NCBI RefSeq assembly: GCF_000696095.1
Contig: NZ_BAYX01000014.1
Location: forward strand, 117,110 to 181,109
Origin: Rhizobium rhizogenes NBRC 13257
GTDB lineage: Bacteria > Pseudomonadota > Alphaproteobacteria > Rhizobiales > Rhizobiaceae
DNA: 64,000 nucleotides
Direction: 5' to 3'
Shown: positions 35,670 through 44,748 of the stretch, piece by piece
Layout of the letters: each line of letters starts with the position of its first letter
Numbering within the stretch: the stretch's first letter is position 1
Program-made: the position numbers and the translations under genes
The notes under the pieces: generated by a model
Seen by the model: the letters and a program-made list of their open reading frames with translations, nothing else
Told to the model about the DNA's origin: nothing
The model's database searches: none

Positions 35670-36860
35670 TCAAACCTCTTTCGCGGCAGCAAAGCCCTTT
35701 TCAATATCGGCCTTGATATCGGCGACGTCTTCGAGCCCAATCTGCAGGCGTAATACCGGGCCTTCCGTCGGCGCCTTGGCGACGCGCCGGTCATTGAGCT
35801 TGACGTGCAACGCGAGGCTTTCGAAGCCGCCCCAGGAATAGCCGAGACCGAAAATCCTGAGCGCATCGAGGAAGGCATGCGCCTTGGCCTTGAATTTCTC
35901 CGGACTGTCGACCGCCAGCACAAAGGAGAAGATGCCGCTCGACCCCTTGAAATCCCGTTTCCAAAGCGCGTGGCTGGGGAAGCTCGGCAGGGCCGGATGC
36001 AGGACGCGCGCAACCTCCTCCCGGCCCTCGAGCCATTGCGCGATCGCAAGCGCACTTTCCTGATGCCGCTCCAGCCGCACACCCATGGTGCGCAAACCGC
36101 GCAGCACCTGATAGGCGTCATCCGGCGCGCCGCAGATGCCGAGCTGACCGTGGGCGTCCAGCAGTTGCTTCCAATGTGTGGCGTTGGCGGAGACTGTTCC
36201 CATCAGAATATCGGAGTGGCCGGCCGGATATTTCGTTGCGGCGTGGATCGAGATGTCGACGCCATGATCGAGCGGCTTGAAATAGAGTGGCGTCGCCCAG
36301 GTATTGTCCATGGTGACAACGCAGCCGTGCCTGTGAGCGGCAGTCGAAATCGCGGAAATATCCTGCATTTCAAAGGTGTTGGAGCCCGGCGCTTCAGTAT
36401 GCACCAATTTGGTATTCGGCCTGATCATCTGCTCGATGCCGACGCCGATCTGCGGATCATAATACTCGACCTCGACGCCGAGACGCTTCAGCATGGTGTC
36501 GCAGAAGAAGCGCGTCGGCCCGTAGACCGAATCAACGACCAATGCATGATCGCCGGCGGACGAAAAGGCCAGGAACGGCACGGTGACCGCCGCAAGCCCC
36601 GACGGCACGAGGACCGTGCCTGCCGATCCCTCCAGCGCATCGATCGCTTCGCAAAGCGCATCCGTCGTCGGCGTGCCGCGCGTGCCGTAGGTATATTTCT
36701 GGTCGTGCGCCTCCATCGTCCGCGCATCGCGGAAGAGCACCGTGGACGCATGAACGACCGGTGGATTGACGAAGCCGTGATAGTCGGAGGGCGAATAACC
36801 GATGTGGGCCAAACGGGTATTGATGCCGGCGTTTTGCAGCGGTGTGTCTTTGTCTTTCAT
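35670..36860 (-). CDS. metC: Cystathionine beta-lyase
   Basis: PLP enzyme of the Cys/Met metabolism family that cleaves cystathionine to homocysteine. From ATG 36860 it has 396 residues. Key segments are TRLAHIGYSP, the GTRGTPTTDALCEAI loop, and the PLP-lysine region SIHAATKYPAGHSDILMGTV; WGGFESLALH near the C-terminus is typical of the lyase. A related gamma-synthase or sulfhydrylase activity cannot be excluded by sequence alone. Confidence 0.9.
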   Translation of the reverse strand: MKDKDTPLQNAGINTRLAHIGYSPSDYHGFVNPPVVHASTVLFRDARTMEAHDQKYTYGTRGTPTTDALCEAIDALEGSAGTVLVPSGLAAVTVPFLAFSSAGDHALVVDSVYGPTRFFCDTMLKRLGVEVEYYDPQIGVGIEQMIRPNTKLVHTEAPGSNTFEMQDISAISTAAHRHGCVVTMDNTWATPLYFKPLDHGVDISIHAATKYPAGHSDILMGTVSANATHWKQLLDAHGQLGICGAPDDAYQVLRGLRTMGVRLERHQESALAIAQWLEGREEVARVLHPALPSFPSHALWKRDFKGSSGIFSFVLAVDSPEKFKAKAHAFLDALRIFGLGYSWGGFESLALHVKLNDRRVAKAPTEGPVLRLQIGLEDVADIKADIEKGFAAAKEV

Positions 36861-37231
36861 GCTTGGATATGCCTTTGGCGCTGTGGGATTTCGATTTGTG
36901 GCGACCAAGTCTGGCGGGGTCAACCCCGAATGGTTCAGCAGTCCCTACTATTACCACCTGCAGAAATACCAAAACGACAGAATTTTACGCCGTTTTCGCG
37001 CATTTTTTGACAAAACGCTGCCTAAACTGAAGCCAATTGCCCATTTTAAAGCCGTACCGAGCAAAAATGCCGGAATATTCCTCAATAATTCGGGCAATGT
37101 CTTGACCCGAAATGCATTTACGAATGAGATAGGACCACTCGCACCGGGAGGGTGAGGAACACGGTTCTCCGAGAACCTGCTTCGGGAGCGATACATTTTA
37201 AATATAAAACAAGAGACAAAGGTTGGGAAAG
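36861..37231. other. Leader region of the aap operon
   Basis: About 370 bp between metC and aapJ. It contains a TTGACC -35-like hexamer near 37101 with TGAGAT 17 bases later, and an inverted repeat near 37163. No gene is visible. Confidence 0.45.
37163..37177 (+). promoter_or_regulatory. Inverted repeat in the aapJ leader
   Basis: GGTTCT-CCG-AGAACC, a 6-bp perfect inverted repeat 55 bp before aapJ. It may be an operator or a small mRNA hairpin; the regulator is unknown. Confidence 0.35.
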
Positions 37232-38257
37232 ATGAAAAAGATTGCTCTGTCCGCATTCCTCGGAGCGGCAGCATTGGCATACAGCGTTTCTGGCGCGTCG
37301 GCATCGACGCTGAGCGATGTGAAGGCCAAGGGCTTCGTCCAATGCGGCGTGAATACCGCCCTTCTTGGGTTCTCACAGCCCGATGCCTCTGGCAACTATT
37401 CCGGTTTTGACGTCGACATGTGCAAGGCTGTCGCTGCGGCTGTCTTCGGAGACGTGACCAAGGTCAAGTACACTGCCCTCAGCTCAAAGGATCGCTTCAC
37501 CGCCTTGCAGTCCGGCGAAATCGACCTCTTGTCGCGTAACACGACCTGGACCCTCAACCGCGATACGGCGCTCGGTCTCAACTTCCGCCCGGTCACCTAT
37601 TATGACGGTCAGGGCTTCATGGTCCGCAAGGAACTGAACGTGAAGTCGGCTCTGGAACTCTCCGGTGCCGCCGTCTGCGTGCAGTCGGGAACCACGACGG
37701 AGCTCAACCTCGCCGACTACTTCAAGTCCAATAACCTTCAGTACAATCCGGTGGTCTTCGACAAGCTTGAAGAAGTCAATGCGGCCTACGACTCCGGTCG
37801 TTGCGACGTCTACACCACCGACCAGTCCGGCCTCTATTCGTTGCGCCTGACGTTGAAGAACCCCGACGACAACGTCGTTCTGCCGGAGATCATCTCCAAG
37901 GAGCCGCTCGGCCCGGCCGTACGCCAGGGTGACGACCAGTGGTTCGATATCGTCACCTGGACCGCCTATGCTCTGATCAACGCCGAAGAATTCGGCATCA
38001 CGCAGAAGAACGTCGATGAGATGAAGAGCTCGGCGAACCCGGACATCAAGCGCTTCCTCGGTGCAGAACAGGGCTCGACCCTCGGCACGGATATGGGCCT
38101 GACCAACGACTGGGCCTACAACGTCATCAAGGGCGTCGGCAACTACGGTGAAGTCTTCGACCGCAACATCGGCGCAGGCAGCCCACTGAAGATCGCTCGC
38201 GGCCTGAACGCGCTCTGGAACAAGGGTGGCATCCAGTACGCACCGCCGGTCCGCTAA
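37232..38257 (+). CDS. aapJ: General L-amino acid ABC transporter, substrate-binding protein
   Basis: Periplasmic binding protein of the Aap system that imports many L-amino acids in rhizobia. The 341 residues start with a signal peptide (MKKIALSAFLGAAALAYS, cleavage near SGASAS), then the family-3 solute-binding fold: GFVQCGVNTALLGFSQPD, YSGFDVDMCKAVAAAVFGD, DLLSRNTTWTLNRD and a C-terminal LNALWNKGGIQYAPP. The ATG follows GGGAAAG. First gene of aapJQMP. Confidence 0.97.
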   Translation: MKKIALSAFLGAAALAYSVSGASASTLSDVKAKGFVQCGVNTALLGFSQPDASGNYSGFDVDMCKAVAAAVFGDVTKVKYTALSSKDRFTALQSGEIDLLSRNTTWTLNRDTALGLNFRPVTYYDGQGFMVRKELNVKSALELSGAAVCVQSGTTTELNLADYFKSNNLQYNPVVFDKLEEVNAAYDSGRCDVYTTDQSGLYSLRLTLKNPDDNVVLPEIISKEPLGPAVRQGDDQWFDIVTWTAYALINAEEFGITQKNVDEMKSSANPDIKRFLGAEQGSTLGTDMGLTNDWAYNVIKGVGNYGEVFDRNIGAGSPLKIARGLNALWNKGGIQYAPPVR

Positions 38258-38347
38258 GCCAGCGACCTGATTATTCGAGGAAGGCGGGAGCCGCCTTCCT
38301 CATCTAATATAACAAGCCCGAACGGGCACACCGGGGAAAAGCTCTGC

Positions 38348-39538
38348 ATGGCAATAACCACGAATTCGCCCGAGGGCGAACGCTCTTTCGCATCGGCGAT
38401 ATATAATCCCAAAGTCCGCGGCCTGTTCTATCAGGTCCTTACTGTTATCATTCTGGTGGCGGCGGCTTGGTTCATCGTCCAAAACATCATCGACAATCTG
38501 CGTGCATCGAACCAGTCTTTCGGCTTCAGCTTCCTCACGGGGCGCGCCGGCTTCAATCTCGGGCAAGCGCTGCTTCCTTTTTCGAGTGATTCTACCAATA
38601 CCCAAGCGCTGATTGTCGGCCTGCTCAATACGATCGTCATTTCGATATGCGGCATCATCGCTGCGACAATCATCGGTTTCCTCATCGGCATCGGGCGGCT
38701 TTCGAAAAACTGGTTGATTGCCAAGCTTTGCCAGGCCTATGTCGAGCTTTTCCGCAACATCCCACCGCTGCTGGTCATCTTCTTCTGGTACAGTGGCGTT
38801 CTGGTATTGTTGCCTCAGGCACGCGACGCCCTGCACCTGCCGTTTTCCAGCTACCTCAGCAATCGCGGCCTCGCCTTTCCGAGCCCGATCTTCGGCGCTG
38901 GGATGTGGGCTGTCGGCGCGGCCATCGTCATCGCCATCGTCGCCGTCTTCTTCCTGGCACGCTGGGCACACAGACGCCAGGCAGCCACCGGCCAGCAGTT
39001 CCACACCATCTGGGTGTCGATCGCCCTCATCGTCGGCTTGCCACTTCTGACTTTCCTCGTCTCCGGCAGACCGCTCTCCTTCGATTACCCCGTTGCCGGA
39101 AAGTTCAATCTGACGGGTGGCTTCGTCGTCGGCCCGGAATTCATTTCCCTGTTCCTTGCGCTTTCCTTCTATACCGCCTCCTTCATCGCCGAAATCGTGC
39201 GCGGCGGCATTCGCGGCGTAGCAAAGGGACAATCGGAAGCAGCCAGCGCACTCGGTTTGCGTTCTTCCGCCATCACCCGGCTTATCGTCATTCCGCAGGC
39301 GCTTCGCATCATCATTCCGCCGTTGACCAGCCAATATCTGAACCTGACGAAGAACTCGTCGCTCGCGATCGCCATCGGCTATGCTGATCTCGTTGCCGTC
39401 GGCGGCGTCATTCTCAATCAGTCCGGCCGCGCCATCGAGGTCGTCATCATCTGGATGATCGTCTACCTCACATTGAGCATCGTCACCTCGCTGTTCATGA
39501 ACTGGTTCAACGCCAAGATGGCTCTGGTGGAGAGATAA
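38348..39538 (+). CDS. aapQ: General L-amino acid ABC transporter permease
   Basis: Inner-membrane permease of 396 residues, longer than usual amino acid permeases because of an extra hydrophilic insert between helices, a mark of the Aap family. The EAA cytoplasmic loop for ATPase contact is GVAKGQSEAASALGLRSSAI. SFIAEIVRGGIRG precedes it. It begins 90 bp after aapJ and is followed by aapM after one base. Confidence 0.96.
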   Translation: MAITTNSPEGERSFASAIYNPKVRGLFYQVLTVIILVAAAWFIVQNIIDNLRASNQSFGFSFLTGRAGFNLGQALLPFSSDSTNTQALIVGLLNTIVISICGIIAATIIGFLIGIGRLSKNWLIAKLCQAYVELFRNIPPLLVIFFWYSGVLVLLPQARDALHLPFSSYLSNRGLAFPSPIFGAGMWAVGAAIVIAIVAVFFLARWAHRRQAATGQQFHTIWVSIALIVGLPLLTFLVSGRPLSFDYPVAGKFNLTGGFVVGPEFISLFLALSFYTASFIAEIVRGGIRGVAKGQSEAASALGLRSSAITRLIVIPQALRIIIPPLTSQYLNLTKNSSLAIAIGYADLVAVGGVILNQSGRAIEVVIIWMIVYLTLSIVTSLFMNWFNAKMALVER

Positions 39539-39539
39539 T

Positions 39540-40694
39540 ATGTCCAATACGAACCATAGTTTTGTAAGCAAAACCCTTCTTCCGCCGCAGCAGGCTCCGG
39601 CCAACGAGAAGGGTGTTGGGCACTGGATCAAAAAGAACCTGCTGGCGACGCCGAAGGACATGGTGTTGACCGTCCTCGCCATCGCCTTCCTCGCATGGGC
39701 CATTCCGCATATCGTCAACTGGCTATTCATCCAGGCGGCCTGGACCGGTGCCGATCGCACTTTCTGCGCAACGACGATACAGGGCGGCACCCAGCCAGAC
39801 GGCTGGAGCGGCGCATGCTGGGCTTTCGTTAGTGCGAAAATCAACGTCTTCCTGTTCGGTCTTTATCCGCCCGAGGAACGCTGGCGGCCAATACTCGTCA
39901 TCATTCTTGCCGTTCTTACTATCGCGCCATTGCTGATACCGTCGGTTCCGAGAAAAGGGCTGAATGTCCTCTTGGCGTTCATCGTGCTCCCGATCATGTC
40001 GTTCTTCCTGCTTTACGGCGGGTTCGGCCTCGATGTCGTGGAAACCCAGAGATGGGGCGGCCTGATGGTGACGCTGATAGTCTCCTTCGTCGCGATCGCA
40101 GTGTCAGTTCCGTTCGGCATCGTACTTGCGCTCGGACGCCGCTCCCAAATGCCGGTCATCCGCATGTTGTGCGTGCTCTTCATCGAGGTCATTCGTGGCA
40201 TTCCACTGATCACAGTGCTGTTCATGGCCAGCGTCATGCTGCCGCTTTTCCTGCCGCAGGGCTGGACGATCGACAAGCTGCTGCGCGCCGTGATCGGTGT
40301 CTCGATCTTCACCTCGGCCTATATGGCTGAAGTCATCCGCGGCGGCTTGCAGGCGGTTCCGAAGGGCCAGTTTGAAGGAGCCGATTCGCTCGGCCTCGGC
40401 TATTGGCAGAAAATGCGGCTGATCGTTCTGCCGCAGGCGATCAAGCTGGTCATCCCCGGCATCGTCAACACCTTCATAGGCATGTTCAAGGACACGTCGC
40501 TGATCTCGATCATCAACATGTTCGATCTGCTCGGCATCGTCCGCCAGAATTTCTCCGATCCGAATTGGGCAAGTCCGGTGACACCGGTCACCGGTCTCAT
40601 TTTTGCCGGCTTCGTATTCTGGCTTTTCTGCTTCGCTATGTCGCGTTATTCAGGTTTCATGGAACGCCATCTCGACACTGGCCACAAACGATAA
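39540..40694 (+). CDS. aapM: General L-amino acid ABC transporter permease
   Basis: Second permease of the Aap importer, 384 residues. After a cytoplasmic N-terminus and membrane segments it carries a Trp/Cys-containing periplasmic loop (AAWTGADRTFCATTIQGG) and the EAA loop AVPKGQFEGADSLGLGYWQK. Pairs with AapQ to form the heterodimeric channel. Confidence 0.96.
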   Translation: MSNTNHSFVSKTLLPPQQAPANEKGVGHWIKKNLLATPKDMVLTVLAIAFLAWAIPHIVNWLFIQAAWTGADRTFCATTIQGGTQPDGWSGACWAFVSAKINVFLFGLYPPEERWRPILVIILAVLTIAPLLIPSVPRKGLNVLLAFIVLPIMSFFLLYGGFGLDVVETQRWGGLMVTLIVSFVAIAVSVPFGIVLALGRRSQMPVIRMLCVLFIEVIRGIPLITVLFMASVMLPLFLPQGWTIDKLLRAVIGVSIFTSAYMAEVIRGGLQAVPKGQFEGADSLGLGYWQKMRLIVLPQAIKLVIPGIVNTFIGMFKDTSLISIINMFDLLGIVRQNFSDPNWASPVTPVTGLIFAGFVFWLFCFAMSRYSGFMERHLDTGHKR

Positions 40695-40712
40695 AAACTG
40701 AGGGAAAATAAT

Positions 40713-41486
40713 ATGGCTGATGCCCAACCGAAAAAACTGACCATTTCCGATACGGAAGTCGCGGTTGAAATGATCAACATGAACAAGTGGTACGGCGATT
40801 TTCACGTACTGCGCGACATCAACCTCAAGGTCATGCGCGGCGAGCGCATCGTCATAGCCGGCCCGTCGGGCTCGGGCAAATCGACGATGATCCGCTGCAT
40901 CAACCGGCTGGAAGAGCACCAGAAGGGCAACATCTTCGTCGACGGCACCGAGCTCACCAACGATCTGAAGAAGATCGACGAAGTGCGCCGCGAAGTCGGC
41001 ATGGTGTTCCAGCACTTCAACCTCTTCCCGCATCTGACGATCCTGGAAAATTGCACGCTGGCACCGATCTGGGTGCGCAAGATGCCGAAGAAGCAGGCGG
41101 AAGAAATCGCCATGCACTTCCTCACCCGCGTCAAGATCCCGGAACAGGCGAAGAAATATCCGGGCCAGCTTTCCGGCGGTCAGCAGCAGCGCGTGGCGAT
41201 CGCCCGCTCGCTGTGCATGAACCCGAAGATCATGCTGTTCGATGAGCCGACCTCGGCGCTCGACCCGGAAATGATCAAGGAAGTGCTCGACACCATGGTG
41301 GGCCTCGCCGAAGAAGGCATGACCATGCTCTGCGTCACCCACGAAATGGGCTTTGCCCGCCAGGTCGCCAACCGCGTAATCTTCATGGACCAGGGCCAGA
41401 TCGTTGAGCAGAACTCCCCGAAGGAGTTCTTCGACAATCCGCAGCATGAACGCACCAAGCTGTTCCTCAGCCAGATCCTGCACTGA
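40713..41486 (+). CDS. aapP: General L-amino acid ABC transporter ATP-binding protein
   Basis: ATPase of the Aap importer, 257 residues. Walker A GPSGSGKSTMIRCINRLEE, Q-loop MVFQHFNLFPHLT, signature LSGGQQQRVAIARSL, Walker B IMLFDEPTSALDPE and the switch His in CVTHEMGFA are all intact. Last gene of the operon, ahead of a terminator. Confidence 0.97.
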   Translation: MADAQPKKLTISDTEVAVEMINMNKWYGDFHVLRDINLKVMRGERIVIAGPSGSGKSTMIRCINRLEEHQKGNIFVDGTELTNDLKKIDEVRREVGMVFQHFNLFPHLTILENCTLAPIWVRKMPKKQAEEIAMHFLTRVKIPEQAKKYPGQLSGGQQQRVAIARSLCMNPKIMLFDEPTSALDPEMIKEVLDTMVGLAEEGMTMLCVTHEMGFARQVANRVIFMDQGQIVEQNSPKEFFDNPQHERTKLFLSQILH

Positions 41487-41509
41487 TCAAGCAATTATCG
41501 GGCAAACAG

Positions 41510-41545
41510 AACCCACCGACTGTGACGCAGCCGGTGGGTTTTCTA
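41510..41545 (+). terminator. Terminator of the aap operon
   Basis: Stem ACCCACCG/CGGTGGGT with a loop of about 13 bases, followed by TTTTCTATTT on the plus strand, 24 bp after the aapP stop. Confidence 0.85.
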
Positions 41546-41637
41546 TTTGATGCGGCTTATCCGGCCATCGTCGCCATTAACCATCTTGACACCCGGAACG
41601 AACCGGAACATTGTGCGAACAAATGAGGACAAGCACG

Positions 41638-41877
41638 ATGGCATCCGGCGAAAAATTCATCATCCTTCCCTACAAGAAGAACCGTGGAAACCTGGTTCCA
41701 GGCGAAATGCGCCAAGCCTCCAGCGCCGCCGGCGCCGAGAAGATCGCCTCCTCCATGTCCGCCCGCTTCATTGGCGTCGCAGCTTATGCAGTCATGGTCG
41801 ACGAAGAGACCGGCGACATGACCGCCCCTCGCCTGCTGGCCCGGCACGGCGAGATCGCGGATCTGAATGCTGCTTGA
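41638..41877 (+). CDS. Small hypothetical protein
   Basis: A 79-residue soluble protein, MASGEKFIILPYKKNRGNLV onward, ending ARHGEIADLNAA. It has no signal peptide or membrane segment. GAGGA lies upstream of ATG 41638, and the composition is like that of neighbouring core genes, so it is probably a real gene. I do not recognise a domain. It lies between the aap terminator and the lrp-like gene, convergent to the latter. Confidence 0.6.
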   Translation: MASGEKFIILPYKKNRGNLVPGEMRQASSAAGAEKIASSMSARFIGVAAYAVMVDEETGDMTAPRLLARHGEIADLNAA

Positions 41878-41908
41878 TATTGCTCACCAGCCAAGACGGA
41901 TATAGCCT

Positions 41909-42370
41909 TTAGCGCAAAGGCAATGCATAGGTCTGCTTGACGATCTGGCTCGGCACATCCGTCTTGACGTTCTGGATGCCGTTGACCTTCGTTAGATGGA
42001 TTGACTGGAATTGCCGATAGTCATCGAGGTCGGAGACGACGACGCGCAGCAGCGCATCGCTTTCGCCCAGCATGATGTAGCACTCCATCACCTGCGGCAG
42101 CCTCTTCATCGCTGCCATGAAGTGACCGATGGTCTCAGCATCCTGGGCTGTGAGCCAGACGCGGGCAAACATCGAGAGGGGCAGGCCCGCCTTGACTGGA
42201 TCGACCACCGCCACGTAGCGGTCGATGATGCCGGCCTCCTCAAGCAGCTTGACCCGTCGCAGACAGGGTGAAGGTGACAAGCCCACTTCCTTTGCCAGTT
42301 CGATATTCTGGAGACGCCCATCGCGCTGCAGGGCACGCAAGATACGCTTGTCGATATCATCCAACCGCAT
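41909..42370 (-). CDS. Lrp/AsnC family transcriptional regulator
   Basis: A 153-residue regulator: an N-terminal helix-turn-helix (LDDIDKRILRALQRDGRLQN, recognition part EVGLSPSPCLRRVKLLEEAG) and a C-terminal RAM ligand-binding domain (ECYIMLGESDALLRVVVSDL). ATG 42370 has AGGG seven bases upstream; ATG 42376 is the alternative. It is divergent from a LysE-type exporter gene, the usual pairing in which an amino acid effector controls its own export. Confidence 0.93.
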   Translation of the reverse strand: MRLDDIDKRILRALQRDGRLQNIELAKEVGLSPSPCLRRVKLLEEAGIIDRYVAVVDPVKAGLPLSMFARVWLTAQDAETIGHFMAAMKRLPQVMECYIMLGESDALLRVVVSDLDDYRQFQSIHLTKVNGIQNVKTDVPSQIVKQTYALPLR

Positions 42371-42406
42371 TGGCATTCCCTACCAATAATCTGACCAATC
42401 GGAATT

Positions 42407-42424
42407 CTGATGCCAATTAATCAG
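42407..42424. promoter_or_regulatory. Candidate operator between lrp-like and lysE-like genes
   Basis: CTGAT-N8-ATCAG inverted repeat within a short AT-rich divergent region that also holds several CCAAT/ATTGG elements. Binding by the adjacent Lrp/AsnC protein is inferred from position only. Confidence 0.35.
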
Positions 42425-42480
42425 CAAAAATTGGCGTCTTCGCAACCCGGTTGCGCGCCTTTACTCCTACGATGCCAATC

Positions 42481-43089
42481 ATGGAGAACACAAATCTGCT
42501 TTTCTTCGCAGCCACCGTGCTGCCGCTCATCTGCACTCCCGGGCCGGATATGCTGTTCGTGGCATCGCAAACCTTGTCGGGCGGTGCCGTGGCCGGGTTG
42601 CGGGCAACGGCCGGCGTCTGCATCGGCTATGTGGTGCACTCTGCTCTCGTGGCACTCGGCGTGGCCGCCATCATCGCCGCCTCGCCGGCGCTCTTTACCG
42701 CTCTTCGCTGGATGGGCATCATCTATTTGGTTTATCTTGCAGCCCGGCTGATCGGCTCATCGATGACATCCGGCAAAATCACGCTATCGGCAGTGGCAAG
42801 CGCAAACCAGCTTCAACGAGGTTTCATAACGGCCGTCCTCAACCCCAAAGGCATGATGATCTACTTCGCCATCCTGCCGCAATTCATGCAGCACCAGGGC
42901 AACGTCGCGCTGCAGGCATCCATCCTCTCTGCGATCTTCATCGGACTATGCGCCGCCGTCTACACGATCCTCAGTTTTACGATCGCCACAGTCGGCGCAC
43001 GCGCCCGCTTCAATGATCGCCGCCGGCGATGGATCGATGGAATAGCTGGCGGTCTTTTACTTGTCGCAGCCGGCAGGCTGGCCGCCTGA
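42481..43089 (+). CDS. LysE/RhtB family amino acid exporter
   Basis: About 202 residues with six hydrophobic segments. The family signature CTPGPDMLFVASQTLSGGAV follows the first helix, and LQRGFITAVLNPKGMMIYF lies in the middle. It exports amino acids or homoserine lactone-like compounds; the specificity is unknown. I use the ATG at 42481; one at 42472 adds three residues. Confidence 0.93.
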   Translation: MENTNLLFFAATVLPLICTPGPDMLFVASQTLSGGAVAGLRATAGVCIGYVVHSALVALGVAAIIAASPALFTALRWMGIIYLVYLAARLIGSSMTSGKITLSAVASANQLQRGFITAVLNPKGMMIYFAILPQFMQHQGNVALQASILSAIFIGLCAAVYTILSFTIATVGARARFNDRRRRWIDGIAGGLLLVAAGRLAA

Positions 43090-43176
43090 AAAGGCATATA
43101 GCGCACCGCCACGAACGCGATATACTGTCGACGGCTGCGCAGGACGCAGTTTTCACGAGGCGTTGGGGAACGGGGC

Positions 43177-43338
43177 GTGAAGAAGAGCGACAGGATAATC
43201 ATGACACTTGCGCTTCTGGGCGCGGCGATCATCGTCATAAAAATGATCGGGGCGATGTCCGGATACGATCTGATCGAGATGGCTGTCAATGCGACCAGGC
43301 CAGCGGATAGCCGCGGCTGGCTCGCGGCGACACGCTGA
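43177..43338 (+). CDS. Possible small single-pass membrane protein
   Basis: A GTG-started frame of 53 codons, VKKSDRIIMTLALLGAAIIV then IKMIGAMSGYDLIE, giving a short basic N-terminus and one hydrophobic segment. GGGG lies four bases upstream. It fills the gap between the LysE gene and tRNA-Arg. No family is recognised; it may be spurious. Confidence 0.35.
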   Translation: MKKSDRIIMTLALLGAAIIVIKMIGAMSGYDLIEMAVNATRPADSRGWLAATR

Positions 43339-43378
43339 CGCGTGTCACCTATGTCTCCGGTATGGACCCAGCTAGAAA

Positions 43379-43455
<77 letters not shown>

Positions 43456-43550
43456 TTGAAGCCAAATCGCCGCGAGCTGGTCGCGGCGGGCATTACATGC
43501 CTGAAACTGCCACCAAACTCAATGGGCGGCGAATTTAATCAGCGCCGGCC

Positions 43551-43856
43551 TCAGTGAGTCCAGGGCTGGATGCGGCTGAAGCGGAAATTATCGGTGTAGG
43601 AGACCACCTGACGGTTGGCGTCCTTCGGAGCGATGACGCGGTATTCGATGCCCTCGCGCTGAGCATAGGCTTCGGCCTGTTCCTGCGTGTCGAAGGTCAG
43701 CTTGAGCTGCTGGCGCGTATCGGCCGAGGAGGTGTAGCCCATGATCGGATCGATCTTACGCGGGATTTCCTGGTCGAATTCCAGAACCCAGAGGTGGGTC
43801 TTGGCCTTGCCGGACTGCATGGCGGTCTTTGCGGGACGGTAAATCTTGGCAGGCAT
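43551..43856 (-). CDS. ETC complex I subunit, NDUFS4 type
   Basis: A 101-residue protein beginning MPAKIYRPAKTAMQSGKAKT, followed by THLWVLEFDQEIPRKIDPIM, DTQEQAEAYAQREGIEYRVI and a C-terminal FRFSRIQPWTH. This matches PF04800, the alphaproteobacterial homologue of the mitochondrial 18-kDa accessory subunit of NADH dehydrogenase. GGAGG lies upstream of ATG 43856. It is remote from the nuo operon, as usual. Confidence 0.92.
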   Translation of the reverse strand: MPAKIYRPAKTAMQSGKAKTHLWVLEFDQEIPRKIDPIMGYTSSADTRQQLKLTFDTQEQAEAYAQREGIEYRVIAPKDANRQVVSYTDNFRFSRIQPWTH

Positions 43857-44032
43857 TGCTGCAGCGCCTCCGAATAAGCGGGACAGCCCGCTTCCTTGCT
43901 TCTCTTGTCTTCGCCCAGCCCTTTCGGACAGAGCGCATATGGGATTCTGCTTAGCCGCGAATCCCTTTGTTATCAAGCGAAAAGGCGGTTCAGCCTCATC
44001 TCAATCCATCGATAGTTCTAGGGGATTTAAAA

Positions 44033-44109
<77 letters not shown>

Positions 44110-44234
44110 TACCCTTCCGCAATCTTGAGAAGATCGCGTCGCTCTGCTTGGCAGAACGAGTGGGGAGATACACGGTTCGCCCCGATGCTGCAACAGCTAA
44201 AATGGCGTTGAAGCAACGATCGCCGGGGATAAAG

Positions 44235-44747
44235 CTATTTGCCGTGCTTGGCGGAAAGGGCGGCGCTCGTTGCTTTATCGCCGACGGCAAGGCCAAGTTT
44301 CTTCACGACGCCGCCATTCAATTCGATGACGTAATCCACCGGACCGCCGGAACTGATGATCGCTTCCGAATAGGGTACGGCATTTTCCTGGATATGGGTG
44401 ATGACGCCGTTCCTGTCCAGGAAGAGCATGTCCAGCGCCAGTTTGGTGTTTTTCATCCACATCATCACAGGGCGCGTTGTGCCGAAATCGAACAGCATGC
44501 CGTGATCGGCCGGCATCGTGTCGCGATACATCAGGCCATATTCCAGCTGCGGTTCGGTCAGCGCCAATTCCACCGTGAACTTGAGCGTCTCACCCTTCGC
44601 GGTCTTGATCGACAAAGGTTCGGATTCAAACTTGACCGTTTGCTCGCTCGCAGTCTGCGCGGCAAAGGTGGTCGGGACGGCGCCGCAAACAAGAAAAAGC
44701 GCCAAAGCGGCGCTTTTCAAAACGGTAAAAGACAGTCTTCCGGTCAT
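44235..44747 (-). CDS. DUF192 family secreted protein
   Basis: A 170-residue protein with a signal peptide (FTVLKSAALALFLVCGAVPTT, cleavage near FAAQ) and the DUF192 core: ELALTEPQLEYGLMYRDTMP, GMLFDFGTTRPVMMWMKNTK and LDMLFLDRNGVITHIQ. The family has no settled function. It starts one base after the stop of the cold-shock gene, so the two are co-transcribed. The start at 44747 is chosen because the longer frame would overlap that gene. Confidence 0.87.
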   Translation of the reverse strand: MTGRLSFTVLKSAALALFLVCGAVPTTFAAQTASEQTVKFESEPLSIKTAKGETLKFTVELALTEPQLEYGLMYRDTMPADHGMLFDFGTTRPVMMWMKNTKLALDMLFLDRNGVITHIQENAVPYSEAIISSGGPVDYVIELNGGVVKKLGLAVGDKATSAALSAKHGK

Positions 44748-44748
44748 C

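Noticed and set aside
38300..39844. A 514-codon open frame on the minus strand opposite aapQ and aapM
   Set aside because: Antisense to two well-defined permease genes and without protein-like features.
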